Shown in pieces: positions 41,293 through 49,953 of a stretch of DNA of 50,763 nucleotides (its first letter is position 1; every line of letters begins with the position of its first letter). Both the position numbers and the translations under genes were made by a program. Where the stretch lies: NCBI GenBank assembly GCA_910584235.1, contig CAJTZD010000027.1, positions 1 through 50,763 on the forward strand, in the 5' to 3' direction. Under the pieces are notes generated by a model. It made no database searches. It had not been told where the DNA came from and saw only the letters and a program-made list of their open reading frames with translations. The DNA comes from an uncultured Acetatifactor sp. (GTDB lineage Bacteria > Bacillota > Clostridia > Lachnospirales > Lachnospiraceae).

Positions 41293-41610
41293 TATTTTCA
41301 AAAATAGAATCCACGCTTCGGAGCATTCGTCTCTGTAGAAGCGCACGATCAGATTCCTGTCCCTTTCGCCTACGGTTCTGTCTGCAAATATCCTCTCCGC
41401 ATAGAGGAGACTATATGCTGGCAGACTTTCCACAGATACAGTTCAAAAATATCCCTGTTCACGGAATTAAAGATATGCAGAATGGCCCGGCGGTTCTTCA
41501 TGGCAAATCCAAAAGCGGCCCCTCTATTTTGCAACCCATTTGCGCTGCCAAAAAGACCGTTTGCGCAATCGGCGTTAAGATTTTGCTTATCTTTCCGATA
41601 CAGAGATTGG
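41293..41610. other. Intergenic region upstream of LytTR regulator
   Basis: About 320 bp with no gene I can support. Its 3' end carries the two LytTR-type direct repeats noted separately. The rest shows no recognised element. Confidence 0.5.
41536..41566 (+). promoter_or_regulatory. Candidate LytTR binding site, direct repeats
   Basis: CCATTTGCGC (41536-41545) and CCGTTTGCGC (41557-41566) are direct repeats exactly 21 bp apart, two helical turns, as LytTR regulators bind. They lie 45-75 bp before the regulator start, so autoregulation is likely. Confidence 0.6.
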
Positions 41611-42390
41611 ATGGGAAAGGATGTGGAAACTATCAGAGTTGCGATCTGCGATGATGAAGCAAATATCAGAAGCCTGCTGGCCAGCCTGGTACGGCGTCAG
41701 GATCCCACATGCCAAATCACGGAATATGCGGGCTCCAACGCCTATCTGCAGGACGAGAGGGAGCACGACCTGCTTTTTCTGGACATTGAGCTGAGCGGCA
41801 GGCAGGCCCCCAATGGCATAAATGGCATGGAACCGGGAGATGCCCAGGCTCCTGGCGCAATGAATGGTGTGGAACTGGCGCGGAAGCTCCGCCGGCTCCC
41901 CTTAAGCAGACAGCCTGTCATCATTTTTGTCACCGGCTATGACAGCTATGTCTATGAGGCCTTTGACGTGGAGGCTTTCCAGTATCTGCTAAAGCCCCTG
42001 GACGAAATCCGCTTCGGGGATGTCTTCCGGCGGGCTGCGGAGAAAATCGCCGCCTGCGAAGGGCAGCAAGGCAGGCCCCTGATCATTCAGTCCGCCGGGG
42101 TCAGCAGGGTGGTAGCGCTACCGGATATCTACTATATAGAAAGCCAGAGCCATAAGCTTCTGCTGCATTTAAGGGACGGCTGCCTGGAATACTATGGAAA
42201 GATGGGAGATCTGGAACAGGAGCTGCAAGGACGCTTCGCCCGCATCCACAAGGGCTATTTGGTGAATCTGGCCTATGTGGAGCAGTACTCCCGCAGTGAA
42301 GCAGTGCTGACGGATGGCACAAGGCTCATGATCTCCAAGCGCAAATACGATGCTTTCGCCAGAGCTCATCTGCGTTTTTTGCGGCAGTAG
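41611..42390 (+). CDS. LytTR-family response regulator
   Basis: 259 residues. Receiver domain at the N terminus (VAICDDEANIRSLL; phosphoacceptor Asp in LLFLDIELSG; FVTGYDSYVYEAFDVEAFQYLLKPL). A LytTR DNA-binding domain follows (about 155-259) with SVVAL-like DIYYIESQSHKLLLH, ARIHKGYLVNLAYVE and LMISKRKYDAF. The start is uncertain: ATG 41611 or GTG 41623; an in-frame upstream ATG at 41482 would add a part not found in the family. It forms a pair with the GHKL kinase downstream. Confidence 0.92.
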   Translation: MGKDVETIRVAICDDEANIRSLLASLVRRQDPTCQITEYAGSNAYLQDEREHDLLFLDIELSGRQAPNGINGMEPGDAQAPGAMNGVELARKLRRLPLSRQPVIIFVTGYDSYVYEAFDVEAFQYLLKPLDEIRFGDVFRRAAEKIAACEGQQGRPLIIQSAGVSRVVALPDIYYIESQSHKLLLHLRDGCLEYYGKMGDLEQELQGRFARIHKGYLVNLAYVEQYSRSEAVLTDGTRLMISKRKYDAFARAHLRFLRQ

Positions 42391-42433
42391 CCGGGCGGAA
42401 CGGCTCTTTCAGGCTTCAAAAACGGAGGCAAAG

Positions 42434-43885
42434 TTGCAGGTGACAGCCTTTATACAGCTACATCGGACAATCAATGGGATAGAGACGCTCCTCTACGGAG
42501 CCTGCATGACAGCTTTCCTGAGACCTTTCATGGAGGAACGCGGGGAAGCCGGGCGAAGCATACGCAAAAAGTCTCTTCTCGTATTTTTCCTGTACGCCGC
42601 CGTTTTCCTCCCCAGTCTGCTGCTGCCCGGTTCCGGCAGACTGTATATGCTTGCAGATATTGCGGCGCTGATAGCCTGCTCGCGGTTTTTAGGGATAGAG
42701 AGAAAGCTTCTGTTCCTGTTGAGCATCCTTTTTTTCTGCATGAAATATTTAAGCCTGATGGCTACATGCAGCATCGATTTTTTTACCAGCCGGCTTTTTC
42801 TGGCAAGGGCGAACACCCCGGAAAAGGTCTTCCGAAACGCGCTGTGGAACTTTATCCTCATTGATGCACTGATGCTCTCGCTTTTCGCCCTTATGCTTCA
42901 GGGGCTGGTCCGGCAGCTAAAAAAACAGGCTTTTTCCCTGCATATTAGAGAGCTTTGCTATCTGCTGCTGACCCCGGTGACGGGAATCGTGTTCGTAAGC
43001 CTGTTGATATGGCTTCTGGTAGTGCCGGATGAGGATTCTGTCTTTCAGCTCTACGAATCGGTTCCGGCAACGATCTATGTGATCCCCCTGCTGGCTGCCC
43101 TGTTCTACGCCGGCACTCTGGCCGCCATTGCCGTATACGAAAGGCTTGTGGCCCTGCAGGAGGAGCGGAGCCGATATTTCGTGGAGCAGCACCAGCTTAC
43201 GGCCATGCGGGACAGGCTGACACAGGTGGAGCAGTTCTACGATGAAGTCCGGCGGGCGAAGCATGAGATGCGGGGCCATCTGGCCAACATAAAAAGCCTG
43301 GCGGGAAACGCCCTCTACGAGGACGTGGAGCGCTATATCGCCAGCATGGACGCGAGCTTCCAGACCCTGGGCCCCATACTCTCCACAGGCAATGCCGTCA
43401 CCGATGTCATCATCAGCGACAAGCAAAGAACCGCCGCCAGGCTGGGCATCGATTTCCAGGAGGCTTTTGTCTATCCCCGCCCCGGGGGATACGATGCCTA
43501 CGACATCGGCATTATCCTGAGTAACCTCCTGCAGAATGCCCTGGAAGCCTGTGAGCGCACAGAATGCGGGGAAAGGCACATTTTCCTCTCCGGCAGACAG
43601 AAAAAGCGATTTTTCCTGATGGAAGTCCGCAATTCTTTTGACGGGCACCTCCGTTTCGACCGTCTGACGAATCTGCCCGTTTCCGCCAAAGGGCCCGGCC
43701 GGGGCTCCTCGCCGCTCCACGGCATCGGTCTGTCCAATGTAAAGCGGACGGCGGAGAAATATCAGGGAAGCGTAGATATCCGGACAGCGGGGGACGAATT
43801 CATTGTGACAGTGCTGCTGCAGGAAAGAAACACAGGGAAACCTGCGGAAGCATCTGTCGAAAAGCCAGGAGAAGAAATCTGGTAA
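42434..43885 (+). CDS. GHKL-domain sensor histidine kinase (AgrC-like)
   Basis: 483 residues with six or seven N-terminal membrane helices (about 15-235), a helical dimerisation segment with the phospho-acceptor motif AKHEMRGHLANIKSLAG (about 276-292) and a GHKL ATPase domain with LSNLLQNALEACE and GIGLSNVKRTAEKYQG. The class senses peptides or membrane signals. The start is TTG at 42434, with GGAGG 5 nt upstream; GTG 42440 is also possible. The last residues KPAEASVEKPGEE continue as a degenerate repeat past the stop. Confidence 0.88.
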   Translation: MQVTAFIQLHRTINGIETLLYGACMTAFLRPFMEERGEAGRSIRKKSLLVFFLYAAVFLPSLLLPGSGRLYMLADIAALIACSRFLGIERKLLFLLSILFFCMKYLSLMATCSIDFFTSRLFLARANTPEKVFRNALWNFILIDALMLSLFALMLQGLVRQLKKQAFSLHIRELCYLLLTPVTGIVFVSLLIWLLVVPDEDSVFQLYESVPATIYVIPLLAALFYAGTLAAIAVYERLVALQEERSRYFVEQHQLTAMRDRLTQVEQFYDEVRRAKHEMRGHLANIKSLAGNALYEDVERYIASMDASFQTLGPILSTGNAVTDVIISDKQRTAARLGIDFQEAFVYPRPGGYDAYDIGIILSNLLQNALEACERTECGERHIFLSGRQKKRFFLMEVRNSFDGHLRFDRLTNLPVSAKGPGRGSSPLHGIGLSNVKRTAEKYQGSVDIRTAGDEFIVTVLLQERNTGKPAEASVEKPGEEIW

Positions 43886-43886
43886 A

Positions 43887-43972
43887 ATGTCAGTCAAAAT
43901 ATCTGCGGAAATACCTGCAAAAGCATCCGCAGAAAAACCTGTGGAAGTATTTGCAGAAATATGAAAAATCGA
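43887..43972 (+). repeat. Degenerate repeat after kinase gene
   Basis: Short units resembling GC(G/A)GAAATA-CCTGCAAAAG recur to about 43972, matching the kinase C-terminal PAEASVEKP coding sequence in a shifted frame. An ATG at 43887 opens a 24-codon ORF with the same SAE/PAK/EKP flavour, but its ribosome site is poor. It looks like a frameshifted tail of the kinase. Confidence 0.4.
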
Positions 43973-43983
43973 AAGGAGACAAC

Positions 43984-44448
43984 ATGGATTTTCAGGATTT
44001 AGGCATCAAAGAAGTGAACGCATATTATGCCCGCCGGGGCGGTATCCGGACAGCGGCCGTAAACGGCTATGCCAATGTGGGCAGCTTTCCGGCGTTAATG
44101 CAAAGGACCGCGGCACAGGTCGCGCAGGCCGGGAAAGAGGCACAGACCCATGCGGCGGCGCAGGCCGGAAAAGAGGCACAGACCCATGCGGCGGCGCAGG
44201 CCGGAAAGACTCTCCGGACAGAAGAGGCGGAGACAAATCAGTCTTCCAAAAACAATGCCTCCACCCAGGCCGTCTCCGGCAACGGCAACATCTGCTGCGA
44301 CAAATGCCAGGCCGTAAGCCAGGTAGTGCTCCGGATGATGTCCAAAAACCTGTACGCCCAGAGCGCTCTGGGATATCCCCTCGCGGGGGCAGGCTCCTGG
44401 ACGGCTTACCAGAACATGGCAAATATACTGGGAGACAGCCTGTTCTGA
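43984..44448 (+). CDS. Small protein of unknown function with 12-residue repeats
   Basis: 154 residues, no known domain. The N-terminal part (MDFQDLGIKEVNAYYARRGG) is followed by two exact copies of QAGKEAQTHAAA plus a partial third. A short cysteine motif (NICCDKCQ) and a C-terminal region (MSKNLYAQSALGYPLAGAG) complete it. It lies 98 nt after the kinase with a good AAAGGAGAC site and may be in the same operon, so it could be a target or exported product of the LytTR system. No signal peptide is visible. Confidence 0.7.
   Translation: MDFQDLGIKEVNAYYARRGGIRTAAVNGYANVGSFPALMQRTAAQVAQAGKEAQTHAAAQAGKEAQTHAAAQAGKTLRTEEAETNQSSKNNASTQAVSGNGNICCDKCQAVSQVVLRMMSKNLYAQSALGYPLAGAGSWTAYQNMANILGDSLF
44125..44210. 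repeat. 36-bp tandem repeat
   Basis: Two nearly identical 36-bp units (44125-44160, 44161-44196) and a partial third copy inside the 154-residue protein gene; they keep the reading frame. Confidence 0.85.
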
Positions 44449-44525
44449 CAACGGCATGGCTACCCGCCTTGCGTCCGGCCCATACACCGCGTCAGCAGCA
44501 TACTCTTTCGCACAGATCTGCGCAG

Positions 44526-44548
44526 GAAAAAGGGGGCTTACCGCCCCC
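44526..44548. terminator. Bidirectional terminator between convergent genes
   Basis: GGGGGC (44532-44537) pairs with GCCCCC (44543-44548). On the minus strand it is followed by five T (after the AI-2E-family gene); on the plus strand by a T-rich stretch. Confidence 0.7.
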
Positions 44549-44603
44549 TTCGCTTTTCTTACCCCCCTCTTACGCCATTCTTATCTTTTCCTTAATCTCT
44601 TCC

Positions 44604-45857
44604 TTATCTTTTCTTTCCCGTTCTCTTCCCGGTGTCCTTTCCCGCCGAATTCTGCTTTTCTACGGCAGTCTGCCGCCCCTCTCCCTGTCCACCGTTATCC
44701 TCTACCTGCGCCACAGGAAGCCCTTTTCCGGCATTGCGGCTGTTCACGCTCTCCCGAAGCAGTGCGTAGAATGACGAAGTCAGAGGGATGAAAAACAGCA
44801 TTCCCGAAATTCCGAACAGGCTGCCGCCCACGCTTACCGCCGTCAGCACCCAGATAGCAGGCAGGCCCACGGAATTCCCCACCACTCTCGGGTAGATCAG
44901 ATTTCCCTCTATCTGCTGCAATATTAAAAACAGGATAATGAACCACAAGGCCTGTAAAGGATTGTCGATCAAGATCAGAAAAACTCCCACCCAGCATCCG
45001 ATAAATCCTCCTACAATGGGAATCAGCGCCGTAAACGCGATCAGCACCCCCACCATCAGGGCATAGGGCATACGGAACAAAGTCATGGTCACCACGAACA
45101 TAAACCCAAGGATTACAGCCTCCAGACACTGTCCGGTGATAAAGCTGCTGAAATTCTTATATAAGAGGCTGCAAATCTCACCGGTCCTGGCCGCCGCGGC
45201 CTTTGGCAGATAAGCCGTCAGAATCCGCCGCCCCTGATCCTCCAGCCTTTCTTTCTGGGACAGGACATAAATGGCAAAGATAAAGGATATCACCCCGTTC
45301 ACAATGCCGGAGATGATACCGCTGGCCACGCTCACCGTGGAGTTCAGCACATCCCCTGCGCCGTTCTTCAGAAAGTCAATGATGCTGTCCAGCACGGAAT
45401 CCCACTTGATCTCCGTCAGCTCCAGCTCGTCAATTTTCGCAGTTACCTCCGGGTAGTCCTTCATCAACCGGTCCAGATTCTCTAAGACCTTGTCAGTAAA
45501 GGCCGGGATCTTGCGGCCGATCTCGGAAGCTGTGGTCACTACCTGGGGCACTACCGTGCCCACCACAATGGCGATCACCACAGACACAGACACGATGGAA
45601 AGCACAAGGCACAGCGGCCTCTTACATTTTGCGGCGCTCTTCCCTCTCCAGCGTCTGAACAGCTTCTCCTCATAGGCCCGCATGGGTATATTCAGCACGA
45701 AAGCCATGACGCCCCCTACCAGAAACGGAGACAATATGCCAAAAAAGAAAGCAATTCCCTGAAATACTTCCTTGCTGTATGTAAGCGCCAGCACCAGCAG
45801 CGCCCCCAATATCATCAAATGCCTGATCTGCCTGATCTTTCCTTTGCTGAATTCCAT
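44604..45857 (-). CDS. AI-2E family transporter (UPF0118, YtvI/YdbI-like)
   Basis: 417-residue membrane protein with about eight hydrophobic segments. Diagnostic stretches are FFFGILSPFLVGGVMAFVLNIPMR near the N terminus, SQKERLEDQGRRILTAYLP in the large loop, and VLIAFTALIPIVGGFIGCWVGVFLILIDNP and LQQIEGNLIYPRVVGNSVGLPAIWVL in the last third. The family name is historical; relatives can be ion antiporters. The C-terminal tail is rich in Gly/Lys/Gln. The ATG at 45857 has AGGGG upstream; the frame is open 33 codons further without a signal. Confidence 0.93.
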   Translation of the reverse strand: MEFSKGKIRQIRHLMILGALLVLALTYSKEVFQGIAFFFGILSPFLVGGVMAFVLNIPMRAYEEKLFRRWRGKSAAKCKRPLCLVLSIVSVSVVIAIVVGTVVPQVVTTASEIGRKIPAFTDKVLENLDRLMKDYPEVTAKIDELELTEIKWDSVLDSIIDFLKNGAGDVLNSTVSVASGIISGIVNGVISFIFAIYVLSQKERLEDQGRRILTAYLPKAAAARTGEICSLLYKNFSSFITGQCLEAVILGFMFVVTMTLFRMPYALMVGVLIAFTALIPIVGGFIGCWVGVFLILIDNPLQALWFIILFLILQQIEGNLIYPRVVGNSVGLPAIWVLTAVSVGGSLFGISGMLFFIPLTSSFYALLRESVNSRNAGKGLPVAQVEDNGGQGEGRQTAVEKQNSAGKDTGKRTGKKR

Positions 45858-46032
45858 ATGTCCATACCCCTTGTCTGCTTCTTGCCGATTTCCTGTGAAA
45901 CTCAAAACCATGTCTGCCGTCTGCTTCAGTTTAGCACATTTGCACAACACCCGCAAGAATAAAAAAATAGCCTGGACCCATATCGTTCCTGTAAGGTATT
46001 GATAAAGACATTATACTAAGGAGGAACAAAAG

Positions 46033-47034
46033 ATGAGCGACACAAAGAAAAAACCATTTCTGGAGGAGACGGAAAATATGTCCCCGCCCCAGAACCGTCC
46101 CCAGAACAGCGAAACTGCCCCACAGTGCAGCACCCTGGAAGAGCTATGCCTGGACTGGCTCCGGGACAGGCGTAGGGCAGTGAAGAAAAGCACTTACTCT
46201 ACCTATACTTACTGCGTCAACGTACATATTCTTCCGCTTCTGGGCAGGCTTTCCCTCCCGGAGCTGACGGAAGACGCAGTTCTTTCCTTTATCCGGAGCA
46301 TACAGGAGAAAGAACTGGCAGACACCACCACACACGCCATACTGGTGGTATTCAAATTCGTCATCCGGCACGGCATCCGCTTCGGCCTGTTGGACAGCGC
46401 CCTTGCGGACTGTTGCCGCTCCACCTGCCACAGGGCCGAATCCAGAGTGTTGGCAGTCCAGGACAGCGTCCCAATGAAAGAATATCTGCTGCGGAAGCGC
46501 TCTATTTTCGCTATTTCCATTCTGCTGTGCCGGGGCACCGGCATACGCATAGGAGAGCTGTGCGGCCTGAAATGGGGAGATTTTGATTTCAAAGCCGGTA
46601 CTTTCCATATTAAGCGCACGGTGTCACGGATCCCCAATCCGGACACCTCCCCGGGACAGCCCAAAACCGTTCTCTATATCAGAACACCAAAATCCCATAC
46701 ATCTTCCCGGGAAATCCCCATACCTGATTTTCTGATCACTCCCCTAAAGCGCATGCGCAAAGGGGACAATCTGTACGTGCTCACAGGGAAAGATACCTGC
46801 ACCGAGCCACGCAATGTGCAAAAGCGGTTCAAAACGCTTCTCAAGCGATGCCAGATGGAGGATTGCAACTTCCATGCCATGCGCCACGGCTTCGCTACGG
46901 CCTGCCTGGAGAAAGGTGTGGACTGCAAGACCGTGTCCTCCATCCTGGGCCATGCCTCCATCCGGACCACCATGGATTTCTATGTGCACACTTCCATGCG
47001 GCAGAAGACGGACTGCATCAACGGGATTGACTGA
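46033..47034 (+). CDS. Tyrosine recombinase/integrase
   Basis: 333 residues. It has an N-terminal SAM-like core-binding domain (about 33-130) and the catalytic domain with Arg in GTGIRIGELCGL, Lys in RTPKSHTSSREIPI, HxxR in FHAMRHGFAT, and the LGHASIRTTMDFYVH end carrying the nucleophile Tyr. It stands alone: no excisionase, phage or conjugation genes are near. The ribosome site is strong (AAGGAGG, 9 nt before the ATG). Its target site is not evident, and it could drive integration or a local DNA inversion. Confidence 0.92.
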   Translation: MSDTKKKPFLEETENMSPPQNRPQNSETAPQCSTLEELCLDWLRDRRRAVKKSTYSTYTYCVNVHILPLLGRLSLPELTEDAVLSFIRSIQEKELADTTTHAILVVFKFVIRHGIRFGLLDSALADCCRSTCHRAESRVLAVQDSVPMKEYLLRKRSIFAISILLCRGTGIRIGELCGLKWGDFDFKAGTFHIKRTVSRIPNPDTSPGQPKTVLYIRTPKSHTSSREIPIPDFLITPLKRMRKGDNLYVLTGKDTCTEPRNVQKRFKTLLKRCQMEDCNFHAMRHGFATACLEKGVDCKTVSSILGHASIRTTMDFYVHTSMRQKTDCINGID

Positions 47035-47063
47035 AAGGCGCAGCTCAAGTCCTCGCAAAGTTT

Positions 47064-47096
47064 CAGGGCTATCAATATACTGACAGCCCTGTCATT
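47064..47096 (+). terminator. Terminator after recombinase
   Basis: CAGGGCT (47064-47070) pairs with AGCCCTG (47085-47091), followed by TCATTTT, 30 bp after the stop. Confidence 0.65.
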
Positions 47097-47173
47097 TTAA
47101 TCCCCGGAATTAAATTCAACTGGCTTTTCCCAGTCGATAGCCCCGTCTTCTTTACAGAAGCTATTCCAAAATG

Positions 47174-48496
47174 CTACTCCGGAAAAGCCTCCACCTCCAG
47201 ATCCCCGCTGACTGTGGATATCTCCACCGAATGAGCGCCCCCGCCATACTGGCCTTTGGCATTTCTTCGCTTGCCGTCAAAGGAAAGGGCCTCCTGGAAA
47301 AATGTCTGGCAGTCGCCGCTGGAGGTGTTAAAGCGGAACTGAAAATCCGCCGTCTTTGGCAATTGTAGCTCCACCGCCCCGCTGGTGGTGGAGACGTCCA
47401 GGTTCCCCGACAGTTCCGCCAGACAGATACGAATGTCCCCCGACACGGAATGCGCCTTGCCGGCGCAGGCTCCGTCAGAGAGAACAATCTCCCCGCTGGT
47501 GGTGTCCATCCGGAACTCCCCTTTCAAAAGTCCCACCTGAATGTCCCCGGAAGTGCTCTCCGCATCCAGGCCGTCCTGCCCCTCCTCCAGCCGGATGCTG
47601 CCGCTGCTGGTGGACAGATTCACTGCGCCGGTGACCTTTCCCAGGGAGATGTCCCCGCTGGTGGTGGATGTGTTCACGGTTCCCTCCAGGCTCCTCACCT
47701 GAATCTCGCCGCTGGTAGAGGATATTTTCGTTTTTCCCCTGGCCTGTTTCACCGTGATATCGCCGCTGGTGGTGGTAATGTCCAGGGTATCCGCCTCGGC
47801 ACTGTCCAGGCGGAGGTTGCCGCTGGTGGAAGATATCTTTGTCTCCCCCTGAGCCTGTTCCAGGGTGACGTCCCCGCTGGTAGTAGTAATGTCCAGAGTA
47901 TCCGCCTCGGCGCTGCCCAGACGGAGGTTGCCGCTGGTGGAAGAGGCACATATCTTCTGCGCCTGTACCTCCGGGAACAGCATGTCTCCGCTGGTGGTGG
48001 ACACTGTGAAGCCGTTCCGGATTTTCAGTCCGATTTCGGACGATATGTCCCCGCTGACGGTCTTCACGGTCAGGGCATCCATCTCCCGGGCAAAGTCGGC
48101 GGGCAGCCAGACTTCCGTATAGGCTCCCCGAAAACTGAAAAAGAGGAAAGAGAGCCACCCCTGCCCCGCCCCCTTTATACTCAGCTCCCCGCCTGACTGC
48201 TCCAAGTCGGAAAGCTGGCTCTGCTTCGGTTCGAAGTCCATGTATTCCCGAACGATAATTTCGTCCCCTGCGCTTTGATATAACAGCACGTCCGTGGCCC
48301 CTGCAAAGCCCTTTCCGTAGTCGATCTTCAGGCGCTGTATGTCTTCTGCCCGGAACTTCTTTTCCTGCACCAGAGAATAGTTCCCGTGGCCAGCCCCTGA
48401 CGGCTTCTCCCTGGTCAGGAAAATCCCCAGAACCACGCACAGGAAAACCATCACCGCGCCGATTATGCCAATCAAGGCGATCTGCAATCGTTTCAT
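47174..48496 (-). CDS. DUF4097-family beta-strand-repeat protein
   Basis: 440 residues with one N-terminal membrane helix (about 5-26) and an external beta-helix-like region made of more than ten TTSGD(I/V)/STSGN repeats (about 145-440). DUF4097 proteins commonly follow PadR and HAAS/DUF1700 genes in Firmicutes and are thought to be part of an envelope-stress module. Two adjacent 37-residue units (185-221 and 222-258) are nearly identical. The ATG at 48496 has AGGAATTAGG upstream; the frame is open 16 codons further. Confidence 0.9.
   Translation of the reverse strand: MKRLQIALIGIIGAVMVFLCVVLGIFLTREKPSGAGHGNYSLVQEKKFRAEDIQRLKIDYGKGFAGATDVLLYQSAGDEIIVREYMDFEPKQSQLSDLEQSGGELSIKGAGQGWLSFLFFSFRGAYTEVWLPADFAREMDALTVKTVSGDISSEIGLKIRNGFTVSTTSGDMLFPEVQAQKICASSTSGNLRLGSAEADTLDITTTSGDVTLEQAQGETKISSTSGNLRLDSAEADTLDITTTSGDITVKQARGKTKISSTSGEIQVRSLEGTVNTSTTSGDISLGKVTGAVNLSTSSGSIRLEEGQDGLDAESTSGDIQVGLLKGEFRMDTTSGEIVLSDGACAGKAHSVSGDIRICLAELSGNLDVSTTSGAVELQLPKTADFQFRFNTSSGDCQTFFQEALSFDGKRRNAKGQYGGGAHSVEISTVSGDLEVEAFPE
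47723..47944. repeat. 111-bp tandem duplication within DUF4097 gene
   Basis: Two in-frame 111-bp units (47834-47944 and 47723-47833) encode nearly identical 37-residue segments beginning SSTSGNLRL and ending TKI. Confidence 0.8.
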
Positions 48497-48644
48497 ATTC
48501 CTAATTCCTCTCCAATCTGCCGTCCCTTTTCCGGCGGCATTCATAAGCGTTCACGCCAGTGGTATCTGCCCATGCCGATCCGGCTTTCCGGCAGCGCCCG
48601 CTTCCCGGGCCGAACCAGGTCGGCCAAAATCCTGCAAATCACCC

Positions 48645-49319
48645 TCAGCCGCTGTGCCTTAAGTTGAATATCAGCACCTCAATCATCTGGGCGCAGGCTC
48701 CCACCAGGAATGTCAGCCATGTAATTTCCCACTGCTGTGTCTTCATGCTGATGGCAAAATACAGAAGTAAAGTCACCAGCCAGATGATCATGCTGACGGA
48801 TCTGCGGATTGCCTTTTCCCTGCTGCCGGAGACGGCCGCTTCCTTGTAAAGCTCCACCAGGTTCTCCTCTTTCTTATTGTGGACTGGATACATGTTGGCC
48901 GCATAGATCAGCATACAGGTAGGCGGAATGCAGATCAGCATTGAAAGGGCAAACCCCAGAAGTCCCATCTCCGGCTCCGTAAAATAAATATCATTGACCA
49001 CCAGACATACAATCAGAACCACGAAAGCAAAAATATAGATGCCCACGGCAGCGGCTGTCAGCATGGCCTTTTTCCTGCGCTGCTCCTCCGGCAGCAAAAA
49101 CAGGCTTCTGTCCTTTAAATCCTCGAACAGTTCCGTCACGTCCCCGATGGAGCCGACGACGATCCGGAACGCGTCTTCCTCTTTATGGCCCTCGGCAATC
49201 AGGTCTTCGTACTTCTCTATGGTATTCTGGGCCATTTCCTCCTTTAGCTCCACGGCCCTCCTGGTCTTAGGCGCGTCTTTGAACAGTTCATTGATATGCT
49301 TTCTGATTTTTTCTTTCAT
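48645..49319 (-). CDS. HAAS/DUF1700-type membrane protein
   Basis: 224 residues. N-terminal helical domain (about 1-70): MKEKIRKHINELFKDAPKTRRAVELKEEMAQNTIEKYEDLIAEGHKEEDAFRIVVGSIGD, the HAAS/permease-prefix pattern. Four or five membrane helices follow. It lies between padR and the DUF4097 gene in the same direction. In such cassettes this protein is thought to pass an envelope signal. The same N-terminal domain type begins the metallophosphoesterase at 24981-27113. The ATG at 49319 is chosen for its 8-nt spacing from AAAGGA. Confidence 0.85.
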   Translation of the reverse strand: MKEKIRKHINELFKDAPKTRRAVELKEEMAQNTIEKYEDLIAEGHKEEDAFRIVVGSIGDVTELFEDLKDRSLFLLPEEQRRKKAMLTAAAVGIYIFAFVVLIVCLVVNDIYFTEPEMGLLGFALSMLICIPPTCMLIYAANMYPVHNKKEENLVELYKEAAVSGSREKAIRRSVSMIIWLVTLLLYFAISMKTQQWEITWLTFLVGACAQMIEVLIFNLRHSG

Positions 49320-49449
49320 GTTCATTATCCTTTCTGTTTATTTATTTGTCTTATTTTTTGCTGCCCCGGAATTTGCGGGACATTTTCCATTCAAAACTTT
49401 TTCATTTTAGGACCTTTTTATTTGAGGACTACTTTATTTCAGAAACTTC

Positions 49450-49773
49450 TCATTTCAGCAGCTGGTCGATAGTCGCCTTGGCCTCCTCCCAGTCCCTCTT
49501 GTAAGCCTGGTAAGCCTCTCGACCCGCGTCCGTGATGGAATAATAGCGGCGTCTGGCCCCTACCGTCTCATCTCCCCAGTAGGTCCGTATGTAGCCCGCC
49601 TGCTCCAGCCGCCGGAACGCGGAATACAGGGTGGCCTCTTTGAGTTCGCACCGGTTGTCGGTCTTCTTCATGATGTCCTTGTTGATCTGGTAGCCGTAGC
49701 TGTCCTGCTCCAGAAGATGGGACAAAATGATGGCCTCTGTGTGCCCCCTTAAAATATCGGACGTAATTGACAT
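49450..49773 (-). CDS. PadR-family transcriptional regulator
   Basis: 107 residues, a minimal PadR: SDILRGHTEAIILSHLLEQDSYGYQINKDIMKKTDNRCELKEATLYSAFRRLEQAGYIRTYWG, then RRRYYSITDAGREAYQAYKRDWEEAKATIDQLLK. This winged HTH with a C-terminal dimerisation helix is the standard form. It probably represses its own operon (padR-HAAS-DUF4097). The ATG at 49773 is preferred because AAGGAG stands 6 nt before it. Confidence 0.95.
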   Translation of the reverse strand: MSITSDILRGHTEAIILSHLLEQDSYGYQINKDIMKKTDNRCELKEATLYSAFRRLEQAGYIRTYWGDETVGARRRYYSITDAGREAYQAYKRDWEEAKATIDQLLK

Positions 49774-49794
49774 AGGCATCTCCTTTCCGGTTAC

Positions 49795-49831
49795 ACTATA
49801 CCTCAATATACCTCGTCTGTCAAGGTATATT
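49795..49831 (-). promoter_or_regulatory. padR promoter with operator
   Basis: Minus strand TTGACA (49818-49823), 17-bp spacer, TATAGT (49795-49800). Perfect 9-bp inverted repeat AATATACCT/AGGTATATT (49805-49813 and 49823-49831) overlaps the -35 and spacer, a probable PadR site. Confidence 0.8.
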
Positions 49832-49953
49832 TTTGTTCGTAGTATATATTTTTTTGAGAAACTTTCTTTGAGAAGTAAAATTCCGCAAAAGTAGTATCCA
49901 TATTTCCGGCATTGCGTTACAATAGGGACAGACATAAGCCAGGGGGTATAAGC

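Noticed and set aside
44125..44210. CRISPR-like array
   Set aside because: The repeats are directly adjacent, in frame inside a gene and without spacers.
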